Positions 35,685 through 45,560 are shown, counted from the first letter of the stretch. The stretch is 64,000 nucleotides of DNA from Halobellus clavatus (GCF_900107195.1 NZ_FNPB01000007.1:120047-184046); one strand, 5' to 3'. Notes: generated by a model not told the origin, from the letters alone. Program-made: numbers and translations.

Positions 35685-35728
35685 CTAAAGCCCGTCGGCC
35701 AACGGTCCGCATCGATCCTGCCGCAATG

Positions 35729-35744
35729 GCCACACGGTTGTGGC
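35729..35744. promoter_or_regulatory. CACA/TGTG palindrome, first of a pair
   Basis: GCCACA-CGGT-TGTGGC is a 6-bp-arm palindrome 45 bases upstream of the RidA start. It is 20 bases from a second, perfect palindrome. Confidence 0.5.
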
Positions 35745-35748
35745 AGCG

Positions 35749-35764
35749 GCCACACCGGTGTGGC
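35749..35764. promoter_or_regulatory. CACA/TGTG palindrome, perfect 16-mer
   Basis: GCCACACCGGTGTGGC is a perfect 16-bp palindrome. With the copy at 35729 it forms two sites exactly 20 bases apart (two helical turns), as expected for cooperative binding of a dimeric regulator. Confidence 0.6.
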
Positions 35765-35783
35765 AAACGATGGCGCGCCGAGG

Positions 35784-36926
35784 TTACGAACTCGGGACCT
35801 CGCCGTTGATCCCCTCGACGTAGCTCTGCATCTCGCTGAAGAGGAAGCTGTCGGACTCGCCTTCGAACTGGGTGTCCTGCCAGACGGTTCGGTCGCCGCT
35901 CACGAGTTCCTCCTGGACCGTCTCGACCTCGCTGATCACGTCGTCGGGGATCTGCGGCCCCCAGTCGCCGAGGCCGACCACGCCGGCGTCGAGGCCGTCC
36001 CAGTAGGCGTCGGACCCCCAGGCTCCCTCGTGGATGGCCTCCAAGGTCGGCCCGTAGAACTCCTCCCAGTTGAAGACCGCTGAGTTCCCGTAGTAGTCGC
36101 CGCCGGCCTCAGCCATCGAGGTGGTGTAGGTGAACGCCCAGGCCTCGTTCTCGGCGGCGGTCTGGGTCGCTGCGGTCGTCGTCTGGTGGTTGTTGATCAC
36201 GTCCGCCCCGTTGCTCGTGAGTGCGTTCACCGCCTGCGTCACCGCCGGCGGGTCCACCCACGCGTTGGTCCATCTGATCTCGGCCGTCACATCGGGATTG
36301 ACGCTACGCGCGCCCTCGACGAAGGCGTTGATCTGCCGGATGAGTTCCGGAATCGGAAACGCGGCGACGTAGCCGAGTTGGTTCGATTCGGTTAGCAGTC
36401 CGGCAGCGACCCCACAGAGGTACCGCGCCTGGTAGAGCCGCCCGTAGTAGCGCCCCATATTCTCCTCGGTCCGGAAACCCGAACAGTGCTCGAAGATAGT
36501 ATCGGGGTAGTCCGGGGCCATATTCGCCATCGGGTCCATATAGCCGAACGTCGTCCCGAAGATGACGTCCATCCCGCTGGAGATGTACTGTTCGATCACC
36601 CGTTGGACGTCGCCGGGCGCCACCGCCTCCGAGAACTCCGTGTTCAGCCAGTCGTACTCCTCGGTGACGATCTGTCTGGCGTCCTCGTGGGCACGGTCCC
36701 ACCCGACGTCGCCGACCTCGGCCTGGTAGATGAAGGCCGCGTTGACCTCCTCGCCGGAGCTCGATGTCGTTGCGGTCGACCCAGCCGTCTCGGTCGAGCC
36801 GCTCGTCTCGGTGGAGTCGCTCGATCCTTCGCTGGAACCGCCTGAACACCCCGCGAGACCGAGGATGCCGGCCGTTCCGCCGGCGGCTTTCAGTGCGTCT
36901 CGTCGTGTCAGTATCTGCTTGCTCAT
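35784..36926 (-). CDS. BMP-family substrate-binding lipoprotein (nucleoside/purine ABC transporter)
   Basis: This 380-residue lipoprotein has a Tat-like signal (LTRRDALKAAGG) and lipobox LAGCSGG (Cys27), followed by a Ser/Thr/Glu linker. The mature protein is a basic membrane protein/PnrA-type fold: EVGDVGWDRAHEDAR, DVIFGTTFGYMDPM, NQLGYVAAFPIPELIRQINAFVEGARSVNP. PnrA-like proteins bind purine nucleosides. The permease and ATPase genes lie upstream on the same strand (37195-40948). The 268-base gap before it holds an own promoter (ATAAATAGC). Confidence 0.9.
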   Translation of the reverse strand: MSKQILTRRDALKAAGGTAGILGLAGCSGGSSEGSSDSTETSGSTETAGSTATTSSSGEEVNAAFIYQAEVGDVGWDRAHEDARQIVTEEYDWLNTEFSEAVAPGDVQRVIEQYISSGMDVIFGTTFGYMDPMANMAPDYPDTIFEHCSGFRTEENMGRYYGRLYQARYLCGVAAGLLTESNQLGYVAAFPIPELIRQINAFVEGARSVNPDVTAEIRWTNAWVDPPAVTQAVNALTSNGADVINNHQTTTAATQTAAENEAWAFTYTTSMAEAGGDYYGNSAVFNWEEFYGPTLEAIHEGAWGSDAYWDGLDAGVVGLGDWGPQIPDDVISEVETVQEELVSGDRTVWQDTQFEGESDSFLFSEMQSYVEGINGEVPSS

Positions 36927-37070
36927 TAATATACCAATATCTGCAATTATTTAGCTATTTATGCCACAAATGTATCGTGTTAATCGATCAGATTAGTACA
37001 TCACCACGTTACGACACAGGATTATAAATATTCTCAATAAGGCCGTTTTTCCGGTCTCGGGTGGCAGTGT

Positions 37071-37087
37071 GGCACACGAAACGTGCC
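37071..37087. promoter_or_regulatory. GGCAC/GTGCC inverted repeat upstream of BMP lipoprotein
   Basis: GGCAC-ACGAAAC-GTGCC lies 145 bases before the lipoprotein start, within a stretch rich in GTGTGG and CACACG. It is related to but not identical with the other palindromes of the island. Confidence 0.35.
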
Positions 37088-37194
37088 GTGTGTCGATGAT
37101 GGAAGCGGCTAAACGGAGCGAGACAGCGTCGGTATGTTCGCTCGGTACCTGGACACTCAGGGCGGGTTCACGGCCGCGGACCGACCGGCGGGTC

Positions 37195-38193
37195 TCAGTC
37201 GGTCTCGCGGCTGTAGGACTGAACGAGCGCGGAGGGCTGGGCGAGCTCGCGGTTCTCGGCCCGGATGACGGTGATCACGAGCACCAACAGCGTCGCCAGG
37301 TACGGGTACGTCGACATAATCGTGGGGTTCATCACGAAGTCGATGACTGGATTGAGAACCCCCGCCAGCGGGGTGCCGGCGCCGAGGCTGAAGTCCAGCG
37401 CCTGTGAGTAGAGCTGCAGAGCGTTGAACAGCCCGAACAGGTACGCACCGAGCAGGATCCGCTCGGGGCGCCACCGCGCGAAGATGACCAGCGCGACGGC
37501 GATCCACCCGCGGCCGGCGGTCATCGAGGCCGACCAGATCTGATTGAACGCCAGCGACAGGTGCGCGCCCGCGGCGCCGGCCAGCGCCCCGCCGATGATG
37601 ACCGCGAGGTACCGCATCTTGAACACATCTACCCCCATCGTGTCCGCCGTCTCGGGGTCCTCGCCAACCGAGATGAGTTCGAGCCCGATGTTCGTCCGGT
37701 AGAGGAACAGCCAGACGACCGGGACGAGAAGCAGCGCGGCGTAGTCGGTGACGGTGCTCTGGAACAGCGCCGGCCCCAGGATCGGGATCTCGACGAGGAG
37801 ATCGCCGACGATCGGCAGCGTCCGCTCGGGGAACCCCGAGACGGAGTTGCCGGAGTAGCTGTTGCCGAAGAACGTCGTGAGGCCGGTACCGAGGAGCGTC
37901 AGCATAATCCCGCTCACGGCCTGATCGGAGTTGAGCGAGATGCAGAGGAACGCGTGGATGAGCGACATCGCCCCGCCCGCGAGGATCGCGACGCCAAGGC
38001 CGAGCCAGTAGTTCCCCGTGATGACGGTCGTGATGAAGCCGGTCAGTGCTCCGACAAGCATCATCCCCTCCACGCCGAGGTTGAGAACGCCAGCGCGCTC
38101 ACTGATCAGCTCGCCCAGCCCGGCGAGGATGAGGACGGTGCTCGCGTTGACGGTCGCGTTCGCGAGGCCTGCGAAGAAGCCGGCGCCCGGCAT
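37195..38193 (-). CDS. Nucleoside-type ABC transporter permease (NupQ-like)
   Basis: This 332-residue inner-membrane permease of the BPD_transp_2 type has about eight to ten hydrophobic segments and the typical GLGELISERAGVLNLGVEGMML near the N-terminus. It pairs with the permease encoded just upstream (start overlaps its stop at 38193) and the ATPase at 39299. The family transports purine nucleosides or nucleobases with BMP binding proteins. Confidence 0.9.
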   Translation of the reverse strand: MPGAGFFAGLANATVNASTVLILAGLGELISERAGVLNLGVEGMMLVGALTGFITTVITGNYWLGLGVAILAGGAMSLIHAFLCISLNSDQAVSGIMLTLLGTGLTTFFGNSYSGNSVSGFPERTLPIVGDLLVEIPILGPALFQSTVTDYAALLLVPVVWLFLYRTNIGLELISVGEDPETADTMGVDVFKMRYLAVIIGGALAGAAGAHLSLAFNQIWSASMTAGRGWIAVALVIFARWRPERILLGAYLFGLFNALQLYSQALDFSLGAGTPLAGVLNPVIDFVMNPTIMSTYPYLATLLVLVITVIRAENRELAQPSALVQSYSRETD

Positions 38194-39299
38194 CAGATCT
38201 CACCCTCGGGGCGCTTGCCGCGCGGCTCGGCACCGGGATCGCGTTCGAGCGAGAGGCTCACGCGGTAGCGTTTGAAGAACTCCGCCGTGATCAGAAACAG
38301 GATGATGAGCGCCTGGATGATATCGACGATTGCAGCCGGTACGCTCAGGAGCGTCTGGAGGCTCGATCCGCCGACGAAGATCACGGCGAAGAAGAGCGCC
38401 GCCAAGAGCACCCGGAAGGCGCCGTTGCGACCGAGGAGGGCGATCGGGATCGCCGTGAAGCCGTATCCCGGTGCGAAAAAGGCCCGCAGTCGGGTCTGGA
38501 CGCCGGAGATTTCGCTGATCCCGGCGAAGCCCGCGAAGGCGCCGCCGACCATCAGCACGAACAGGTAGATCCGGTACGTGCTCATCCCGGCCTGCTCGGC
38601 GGCGCGGTCGTTGGCGCCGATGAACGTGATCTCGTACCCCAGTCTGGTGTGGTTCACGAGCAGGTACGTCAGCGCGACGAAGACGACGGCGATCACGATT
38701 CCGGACGGAAAGCCGATTCCGGGGATGACGGGGAGTTGGCCGGCGGCCGGAAGTTGGGCGGTCTGTGGGAAGTTCGCCCCGGGCGCCTGCATCGGCCCCC
38801 GGACGACGTAGTTCTTCAGATCGGCGGCGACGAACGTGAAGAGCAGCGTGGTGATTATCTCGTTAATTCCCCACTTCGCGCGGAGCCAGGCGGGAATCGC
38901 GACCCAGAGCGCCCCCGCGACCCCCGCCCCGACGAACATCAGCGGCAGCAGTGCAAAGATTGGCAGTGAGACGTTCAGGCCGATCCAAGTCCCGGCGACC
39001 GCGCCGATGAACAACTGCCCCTCCGCACCGATATTCCAGAGTTGCGCTTTCAGGGGGAGGTACACCGCCAGCCCCGTGAAGATCAGCGGTACGCCCTTCG
39101 CGATCGTTTCGGTGAGTCCGAACTCCGTGGTGAGCGTCTGGACGAACATAATCTCGTAGGCGGCGATCGGGTCCACGTCCAGCGCTGCCAGCGCCACGGC
39201 GCTCACCGAGAGCGCCGCCAGCACGGTGAAAACCGGCGTCCCGTACGCCATCCACCGGGGGACCTCCGTCCGGGCTTCCAGGTCGACGTCGACTTGCAT
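38193..39299 (-). CDS. Nucleoside-type ABC transporter permease (NupP-like)
   Basis: This 368-residue integral membrane protein has the diagnostic FTGLAVYLPLKAQLWNIGAEGQLFIGAVAG, and EIITTLLFTFVAADLKNYVVRGPMQ in the middle. It overlaps the ATPase stop as TGATG, showing translational coupling in one operon (ATPase, permease, permease). Confidence 0.9.
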   Translation of the reverse strand: MQVDVDLEARTEVPRWMAYGTPVFTVLAALSVSAVALAALDVDPIAAYEIMFVQTLTTEFGLTETIAKGVPLIFTGLAVYLPLKAQLWNIGAEGQLFIGAVAGTWIGLNVSLPIFALLPLMFVGAGVAGALWVAIPAWLRAKWGINEIITTLLFTFVAADLKNYVVRGPMQAPGANFPQTAQLPAAGQLPVIPGIGFPSGIVIAVVFVALTYLLVNHTRLGYEITFIGANDRAAEQAGMSTYRIYLFVLMVGGAFAGFAGISEISGVQTRLRAFFAPGYGFTAIPIALLGRNGAFRVLLAALFFAVIFVGGSSLQTLLSVPAAIVDIIQALIILFLITAEFFKRYRVSLSLERDPGAEPRGKRPEGEI

Positions 39300-40948
39300 C
39301 AGGACTCACTCCGACCGCCGTCGACGGCCACCTGCGGCTCCGCCCCGCCCGCCTCGCCGCCGTTCATCTCGAGGCCGATCCGACGCCGATCGGCCGCCTC
39401 GGGCGTCACTTCGTAGACGAACTCGCCCTCGTACATCACGAGGATCCGATCGCTCAGATCGAAGATCTCGTCTAAGTTCTCCGAGAGCAGGAGGATGCCC
39501 GTCCCCTGATCCCGCTGTTCGATGAGCCCCTCGCGGATGTACTCGATCGCGCCCACGTCGACACCTCTCGTGGGCTGGTTGGCAACGAGGAGCTTCGGGT
39601 CACGGTCCATCTCGCGCGCCAGGATCAGTTTCTGGAGGTTGCCGCCGGACAGCTCGCCGGCCTGCATCTTCGCGACGTCGCTGACGCCGCGCACGTCGAA
39701 GTTTTCGACGAGCGTCTCCGCATAGTCGGCCGATGCGTCGTAGTCGAGGCGGAGTCCGTCGCCGAACGCCTCGTCCGTGTAGCCTTTCAGAATGGCGTTG
39801 TGCATCACCGAGAGGGACTCGGCGCAGCCGTGTTTGTGTCTGTCCTCCGGGACGAAGGAGACGCCGTGCTCGATGAACGCCCGGGGCGGAGCGCCGGTCA
39901 GATCCCCGCCGTCGATCCGGATCGTTCCGTCGGTCACGGGACGGATCCCGACAAGCGATTCTGCGAGTTCAATCTGACCGTTGCCGCTGACGCCGGCGAT
40001 GCCGACGATTTCCCCCGCGTGCACCGTCAGGTCGACGCCCGAAAGGGCCTCGATCCCGCGGTCGTCGTCTGTGCGGAGGTCCAACGCCTTCAGGACCGGC
40101 TCGCCGGCCGTCACTTCGTCCTTGTCGATCTGGAAGAGGACGTCACGTCCGACCATCATCCTGGCGAGGTCGGCGCGACTGACGTCAGCGGTCTCAACGG
40201 TGTCGATCCGACTGCCGTCGCGGAGGACCGTCACACGGTCGGTGATCGACTTGACTTCTTTGAGCTTGTGGGTGATAATGATGATCGAGAGCCCCTGATC
40301 GCTGAGTTTGCGGAGCGTCTCGAAGAGGCGCTCGGCCTCCGTGGGCGTCAGGACGGCGGTCGGCTCGTCGAGGATTAGGAGGTCGACGTCGCGGTAGAGC
40401 GCTTTGAGTATCTCCACGCGCTGGCGCTCGCCCACATCGAGCTGCCAGACGGGCGCGGTCACGTCGATGTCGAACCCATAGTCGTCGGCCAGCGACTGTA
40501 TCCGCGCCTCCGGTACGTCCAGTCCCAGTGTGAACCGGGCGGCGAGGCCTTGCACAAGTCGGTTCGTCGTCAGCGACGAGACGAAGCCGTCGTCGTCACC
40601 GTCGGCTCTGAACGCGCTCGCCGGTTCGCGCATCCCGAGGACGACGTTCTTGGCGACCGAAAGCCGCGGAATGAGCTTGAAGTGTTGATGCACCATTCCG
40701 ATGCCGGCGTCGATCGCGTCCTGCGGGGATTCGATCGCAGCTCGCTCGCCGTCGATCCAGACGTCTCCGCCGTCGGACGAATACAACCCGTAGAGGATCT
40801 TCATCAGCGTGCTCTTGCCGGCGCCGTTCTCGCCAAGGAGCCCGTGGATCTCGCCCTTCCGGATGGACATCGAGATCTCGTCGTTCGCGACCACCCCCGG
40901 GAACGTCTTCGTGATGTCCGCCAACCGGACGAACGCATCCTCGCTCAT
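39299..40948 (-). CDS. Nucleoside-type ABC transporter ATPase (two ABC domains)
   Basis: This 549-residue protein has two ATP-binding halves. The first has Walker A GENGAGKST, Q-loop MVHQHFKL, signature LDVGERQRVEILKAL and Walker B LLILDEPTAVL. The second has the degenerate GVSGNGQIEL, the signature-like LSGGNLQKLILAREM and a kept Walker B LLVANQPTRGVDVGA. This asymmetric layout is standard for NupA/MglA-type ATPases. It is the first gene of the operon. No CACA/TGTG palindrome was seen directly before it. Confidence 0.93.
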   Translation of the reverse strand: MSEDAFVRLADITKTFPGVVANDEISMSIRKGEIHGLLGENGAGKSTLMKILYGLYSSDGGDVWIDGERAAIESPQDAIDAGIGMVHQHFKLIPRLSVAKNVVLGMREPASAFRADGDDDGFVSSLTTNRLVQGLAARFTLGLDVPEARIQSLADDYGFDIDVTAPVWQLDVGERQRVEILKALYRDVDLLILDEPTAVLTPTEAERLFETLRKLSDQGLSIIIITHKLKEVKSITDRVTVLRDGSRIDTVETADVSRADLARMMVGRDVLFQIDKDEVTAGEPVLKALDLRTDDDRGIEALSGVDLTVHAGEIVGIAGVSGNGQIELAESLVGIRPVTDGTIRIDGGDLTGAPPRAFIEHGVSFVPEDRHKHGCAESLSVMHNAILKGYTDEAFGDGLRLDYDASADYAETLVENFDVRGVSDVAKMQAGELSGGNLQKLILAREMDRDPKLLVANQPTRGVDVGAIEYIREGLIEQRDQGTGILLLSENLDEIFDLSDRILVMYEGEFVYEVTPEAADRRRIGLEMNGGEAGGAEPQVAVDGGRSES

Positions 40949-41131
40949 AGTCTGTGATTGTACGGCTGATCGCGCTTATTCCATATAAGCTCTGTCTCGT
41001 TGGCGATATTAACGGACATTCCGATACCGTATTCTGATTCCCTACTCCGTTCGTCAAATGAAACCGGTCGCGGCTCCTTCCGTCTGATCAAGACGCGGCT
41101 CGGGGTCGTCCCACAGCGAGCGCCACACGGG

Positions 41132-41147
41132 CGCCACACGTGTGGCG
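41132..41147. promoter_or_regulatory. CACA/TGTG palindrome upstream of amidohydrolase
   Basis: CGCCACACGTGTGGCG is a perfect 16-bp palindrome 121 bases before the ATG at 41269. An additional direct half CGCCACAC lies just upstream (41121-41128). Confidence 0.6.
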
Positions 41148-41268
41148 ATCGCCACCGCAGGCCCCACGCGCCGAACACAGTCCGGCGATCGTTGTCGGGC
41201 GAACGCTTTTTTCCGTGGTCCCGGAGTCCGGGATATGGAAACCGATACGCGATCCTTGGAGTGGAGTG

Positions 41269-42681
41269 ATGACTGACCTGCTGGTCACGAACGGACGCGT
41301 CGTCACGCAGGACCCCGAGCGAACGATGATCGAGGACGGCGCGGTCGCCGTCGAGGGGCAGACGATCGCGGCCGTCGGGCCGGCCGCGGAGTTCGTCGCC
41401 GCCGACGCCGACCACGTGATCGACGCTGAAGGCGGGGCGATCATCCCTGGGCTCGTGAACCCGCACACGCACGTCTCGGACATTCTGCTCCGCGGATCGT
41501 TCGCCGAGGATCGCGGCCTGCTGGACTGGCTCTACAACGTGAAGCGGCCGGGGACGCTGGCGATGGCGCCCGAGGACCACGCCCTCGCGGCGACGCTGTA
41601 CTGCGTCGAGGCCATCCGGGCCGGCGTGACGACGTTCGTCGAAAACGACACCGAGGTGCTGTGGGACGACTGGTCGACGATCGAGCCGAAACTGGACGTC
41701 TACGACCGCTCGGGGATCCGGAACGTCTACGGTGCTGGGATGGTGGATCGGGCTGCCGTCCCGGAGTTTCAGGAACTCGTCGAGGACATCCAGGCGCGCG
41801 AACCCGACGTGGATCACCCGCCTCTCGACATCTTCGTCGAGGAGACGGAGGCCGTCGTCGACGAGGTGGCATCGCTGATCGAGGCGTACGACGGGAGCGC
41901 CGACGGGCGGCAGGCGGTCTGGCCGGCGCCTGTCGTCGTCGAGACGACCACGAACGAGGGGTTCCGGCGGGCGTACGAACTCGCCGAGGAGTACGACGTG
42001 ATGACGACGGTCCACGTCGCCGAGGCTGAGGCCGAAGAGAGCCGCGACATCTCCAGCATCGAGTACCTCAGGAACGTGGACTACCTCGGTGAACGGGCAC
42101 TCCTAGGCCACTGCGTTCAAATCGAGGCGAGTGACGTCCGGCTCCTCGCCCGCAGCGGCACGTCAGTAGCACACAACTATATGGCGAATATGCGCCTCGC
42201 GACGGGCTACGCGCCGGCCGTAGAGATGCTCGACGCCGGCGTCACCGTCGGACTCGGGACCGACAACTCGATCCTGAGCGACACCGTCAATCCGCTCGGC
42301 GACGTCCGCGCGATGGCGGGCGGTCACAAAGGCTACCACCGCGATCCCGGGGTCGTCCCGGCCCAACAGGCGTTCGATATGCTCACTATCGATGCGGCGC
42401 GCGCCATCGGCCGCGGCGACGAACTGGGATCGCTCGAACCGGGCAAGCGGGCTGATCTGGCGGTCGTCGATCTGGACCACCCCCACTTGACGCCCTGCCC
42501 GGACCCGGTGTTCGCGCTCGTCCACGCCGCACAGGGCCTCGAGGTCGACACCGTCGTCTGTGATGGATCCGTCGTGATGGCGGACCGCGAGATCAGGTCG
42601 TTCGATATCGACCCCGACGACCTCCTGTCGAGAGCGACCGCCGCGGCGACGGAGATCGTCGAGCGGACCGGATACGAGTAG
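41269..42681 (+). CDS. Amidohydrolase, ATZ/TRZ-type deaminase
   Basis: This 470-residue protein has metal ligands in IIPGLVNPHTHVSDILLRG, TTVHVAEAEAEE, LLGHCVQIEASDV and LGTDNSILSDTVNPLGD. It is similar in layout to SAH/methylthioadenosine or guanine deaminases but not to the two close paralogues flanking it (31528 and 42724). Start ATG 41269 (MTDLLVTNGRVV) follows a perfect CACA/TGTG palindrome. It faces the paralogue gene at 42724-44058, with 42 bases between the stops. The substrate is a ring amine, probably in purine breakdown. Confidence 0.85.
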   Translation: MTDLLVTNGRVVTQDPERTMIEDGAVAVEGQTIAAVGPAAEFVAADADHVIDAEGGAIIPGLVNPHTHVSDILLRGSFAEDRGLLDWLYNVKRPGTLAMAPEDHALAATLYCVEAIRAGVTTFVENDTEVLWDDWSTIEPKLDVYDRSGIRNVYGAGMVDRAAVPEFQELVEDIQAREPDVDHPPLDIFVEETEAVVDEVASLIEAYDGSADGRQAVWPAPVVVETTTNEGFRRAYELAEEYDVMTTVHVAEAEAEESRDISSIEYLRNVDYLGERALLGHCVQIEASDVRLLARSGTSVAHNYMANMRLATGYAPAVEMLDAGVTVGLGTDNSILSDTVNPLGDVRAMAGGHKGYHRDPGVVPAQQAFDMLTIDAARAIGRGDELGSLEPGKRADLAVVDLDHPHLTPCPDPVFALVHAAQGLEVDTVVCDGSVVMADREIRSFDIDPDDLLSRATAAATEIVERTGYE

Positions 42682-42723
42682 CCGGCGGCCTGACGGGGCG
42701 TCCGCGCCGCGGCGGCCGGCCGA

Positions 42724-44058
42724 TCAGGGCTTCCGGGATGCCGCGGCTTCGCGCTCGGCGTCGAGGTCCATCCCCGACGCGATCTCCGCGCCGCGGCGCC
42801 GGATCCGGTCGGCGTCGACGACCCTCACTTCCCCCTCCTGCTGCAGCACGTTCCCGTCGACCATCGTGAACCGGACGTCGTCGCCGTGCGCCGAGTAGAC
42901 CAGATGCGAGAACACGTCGTGGAGCGGCACGGCCCGGGTGAGGTCCGTGTCCAGCCCGATGATGTCAGCGCGCCAGCCCTTCCGAAGCGCCCCCACTTTC
43001 TCGAAGCCGGCTGCCGTCGCGCCGTTCACCGTCGCCATCTCGAAGATGGTTCGGGCCGGCGTGGCGGTCGGGTCCAGCCGCTCGACTTTCTGCAGGAGGC
43101 TCGCCTGCTTCATCTCCGTGAGCGGGTCCAAGGTGTTGTTGCACGGCGCGCCGTCGTTGCCGAGCGCCACGTTGATGCCCCGTTCCAGGTAGTCCTCGAT
43201 CGGTGCAACCCCGCTCGCGAGCTTCATATTCGACGAGGGGCAGTGCGTGACGTGCGTGCCGGTCTCGGCGAGCACCTCGCGCTCGCTCTTGTCGGTCCAC
43301 ACGCAGTGGGCGAGCACGACGTCCTCGCCCGTGAGGCCTACCTCGTCGAGCCAGTGGATGTTCCGCAGTCCGGTATCGCCCTCGACTGTCTCGATCTCGC
43401 CGCGGTTTTCGCTGGCGTGGGTGTGGATCCGGACGCCGTCGTGCGCGTCGGCCAGGTCGCGGGCCCCGCGGAGGCACGCCTCCGTACAGGAGACGGCGAA
43501 GCGCGGGGTGACCGCGTAGCGGATGCGGTCGTCGAACGCGCCGTGATAGGCGTCGATCAGCCGCTCGGACTCCGCGAGCGCCGCGTCGGCTTCCTCTTCG
43601 AGACCCTCGGGCGACCGCTGATCCATCAGCACTTTCCCGAGAACGCCGCGGATACCGAGTTCCCCGGCGGCCTCGAATGCGCGGTCGGCGTGGGCGACCG
43701 ACAGGTGGTCGATGCAGGTGGTCGTCCCGCTCTCGATCAGTTCCAGATAGCCGAGTTTGGCTGCAACCGCCATCTCCTCGGCGGAGAGGCTGGCCTCCAT
43801 CGGGAGGACGTAGTCGAACAGCCAGTCCAGCAGTTCGGTGTCGTCGGCGATCCCTCGCCCGAGACTCTGGACCGAGTGGACGTGACCGCCAACGAACCCC
43901 GGGAGCAGCAGATCGTAGGCGTCCGTCCGTCGGTCCGGGTACTGCTCCGCGAGATCGGCCCGGCGACCGACGGCCGCGATTCGTGAGCCGTCGACGACCA
44001 CGGCACCGTCTTCGATGACGGTGCGCGAGTCCGCGACGACGGTCCCTTTGAGTAGCAT
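42724..44058 (-). CDS. Amidohydrolase, guanine deaminase/ATZ-TRZ type
   Basis: This 444-residue paralogue of 31528-32778 has PGFVGGHVHSVQSLGRGIADDTELLDWL, a stretch also seen in guanine deaminases, then RIHTHASENRGEI, VVLAHCVWTD and ALGNDGAPCNNTLDPLTEM. ATG at 44058 (MLLKGTVVAD) is preferred to upstream starts, since only non-conserved sequence lies before it and the TGTG/CACA palindrome at 44109-44120 lies in the promoter. It may be the guanine deaminase that supplies xanthine. I cannot distinguish the two paralogues by substrate. Confidence 0.85.
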   Translation of the reverse strand: MLLKGTVVADSRTVIEDGAVVVDGSRIAAVGRRADLAEQYPDRRTDAYDLLLPGFVGGHVHSVQSLGRGIADDTELLDWLFDYVLPMEASLSAEEMAVAAKLGYLELIESGTTTCIDHLSVAHADRAFEAAGELGIRGVLGKVLMDQRSPEGLEEEADAALAESERLIDAYHGAFDDRIRYAVTPRFAVSCTEACLRGARDLADAHDGVRIHTHASENRGEIETVEGDTGLRNIHWLDEVGLTGEDVVLAHCVWTDKSEREVLAETGTHVTHCPSSNMKLASGVAPIEDYLERGINVALGNDGAPCNNTLDPLTEMKQASLLQKVERLDPTATPARTIFEMATVNGATAAGFEKVGALRKGWRADIIGLDTDLTRAVPLHDVFSHLVYSAHGDDVRFTMVDGNVLQQEGEVRVVDADRIRRRGAEIASGMDLDAEREAAASRKP

Positions 44059-44093
44059 ATCCCCAAGGAGGTGGGCGGCTACCGGAGGAAAAT

Positions 44094-44130
44094 ACTTGCG
44101 CCGCCATATGTGCGGACACACGGCGCAAGT
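44094..44130. promoter_or_regulatory. Nested inverted repeats upstream of the amidohydrolase at 42724
   Basis: Outer arms ACTTGCGCCG (44094-44103) and CGGCGCAAGT (44121-44130) are a perfect 10-bp inverted repeat with a 17-base spacer. The inner TGTG-CGGA-CACA (44109-44120) matches the other palindromes of the island. Confidence 0.5.
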
Positions 44131-44186
44131 TTCGACGCTCACGCGACAGTGCAACCGTGGCGTCTATCAGTGGGGCATAAGCACGG

Positions 44187-45560
44187 TCACTGTTCGTCCC
44201 AGTCCGGGATTGAACGGTCGAGGAACCGTCCGTGACCCGGGTCTCCCACGATGTCGTCGTCGGCAGCGATGAGTTCGCCACGGACGAACGTCCGCTTCAC
44301 CCGTCCGGTGACCTCGCGGCCGTCGTAGATCGAGTAGTCCGCGTTCGAATGCAGCCGATCGGCGGAGATGGTATGGGTCTCTTCGGGGTCGAACACGATG
44401 AGGTCGGCGTCGGCGCCGGGCTCGATTCGACCCTTCCTCGGGAGGCCGAACGTCCGTGCGGGAGCGGTACACAGAAGTCGGACCAGCGCCGGGTACGAGA
44501 GGCCGCGGTTTCGCACCGCCTCGTCGTGGAACACGGGGAGGCTGACTTGCAGGCTGTTGACGCCGAAGGCGCTCTCCCACCACGGGCCGTCCGTCTTTCG
44601 CGACTCGGGGAGCGGGACGTGGTCAGTCGAAACCACCGAGAGCACGCCGTCGCGCAGTTCCTCGAACAGCGCGTCGACGTCGCTCGGCGTCCGTAACGGG
44701 GGCGACATAATCGCGGCGTTGCCGCAGCGTTCGTAGAGTGACTCGTCGAACACGGTGTAGTGGGTACACGTCTCGGCTCTGACGTTCGAGCCGTCGGTCC
44801 GGACGGCCGCGATCGCGTCGGCGGCCGCCTCGGAGGTCGTATGAACGCCGTAGTACTTCGCGTCGGCCGTGACGGCGAGCCGGGCGATCGAGTCCGCGGC
44901 CATCGCCTCGGCGTAGTCGGGCCGCGATCGGGGGTACGCTGCGGTTGATGCCCCGTCGGGGGCCGCACGGACTGCCTCGCCGCGGCGTTCACACACCGAG
45001 TAGTCCTCGGTGTGAACCATTCCGACGGCGCCGAGATCCCCGAGTTCGCGGAAGACTTCGCCGATGAAACCGTTCGACAGGCGGATGTCGTCGGTCGTAA
45101 ACATCTTGAACGAGGTGATGCCGCCCTCGACGAGGCCCGGGAGCTCTTCGAGGACAGTCCGCGACTCCTGGGTGATGACGGGGTGGACGCCACAATCGAT
45201 CAGCGGGGCAGCGTCGCGTCGGTGGCGCTCGACGGCTTCCCTGAGCGTGCCGTCTGTCCACTCGCCGTCGTCCCAGCCCTGCCACGCGAACGTGAGAAGG
45301 GTCGTGACGCCGCCGGCCGCGGCCGCCGCGGTCCCGCTCTCGTAGGAGTCGATGGAGTTGTAGCCCGCAATGTGGGTGTGTGGGTCGACGACGCCAGGGA
45401 GGACGAGGTTCCCGTCGGCGTCGATTCGACGGTCCGCGGCCGGCAGTGCCGTCTCGTCGCCGACACCCACGATTGTCCCGTCGTCGATCGCGACGGCTGC
45501 CTCGAACACCGCATCGACAGTCACGACCGTTCCGCTGGCGACGAGCGTGTCGATAGTCAT
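44187..45560 (-). CDS. Cyclic amidohydrolase, putative allantoinase
   Basis: This 457-residue dihydropyrimidinase/hydantoinase-type enzyme has the HxH motif VDPHTHIAGYNS, the carboxylated-Lys region GITSFKMFTTDD, MVHTEDYSVCE, YYGVHTTS, ETCTHY and VVSTDHVPL. In this cluster hydrolysis of allantoin to allantoate is the likely role, since no other allantoinase is present and allantoate amidohydrolase follows at 49.7 kb. Dihydropyrimidinase activity is the alternative. The start is ATG 45560 (MTIDTLVAS). GACACA/TGTGTC occurs in its promoter. Confidence 0.82.
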   Translation of the reverse strand: MTIDTLVASGTVVTVDAVFEAAVAIDDGTIVGVGDETALPAADRRIDADGNLVLPGVVDPHTHIAGYNSIDSYESGTAAAAAGGVTTLLTFAWQGWDDGEWTDGTLREAVERHRRDAAPLIDCGVHPVITQESRTVLEELPGLVEGGITSFKMFTTDDIRLSNGFIGEVFRELGDLGAVGMVHTEDYSVCERRGEAVRAAPDGASTAAYPRSRPDYAEAMAADSIARLAVTADAKYYGVHTTSEAAADAIAAVRTDGSNVRAETCTHYTVFDESLYERCGNAAIMSPPLRTPSDVDALFEELRDGVLSVVSTDHVPLPESRKTDGPWWESAFGVNSLQVSLPVFHDEAVRNRGLSYPALVRLLCTAPARTFGLPRKGRIEPGADADLIVFDPEETHTISADRLHSNADYSIYDGREVTGRVKRTFVRGELIAADDDIVGDPGHGRFLDRSIPDWDEQ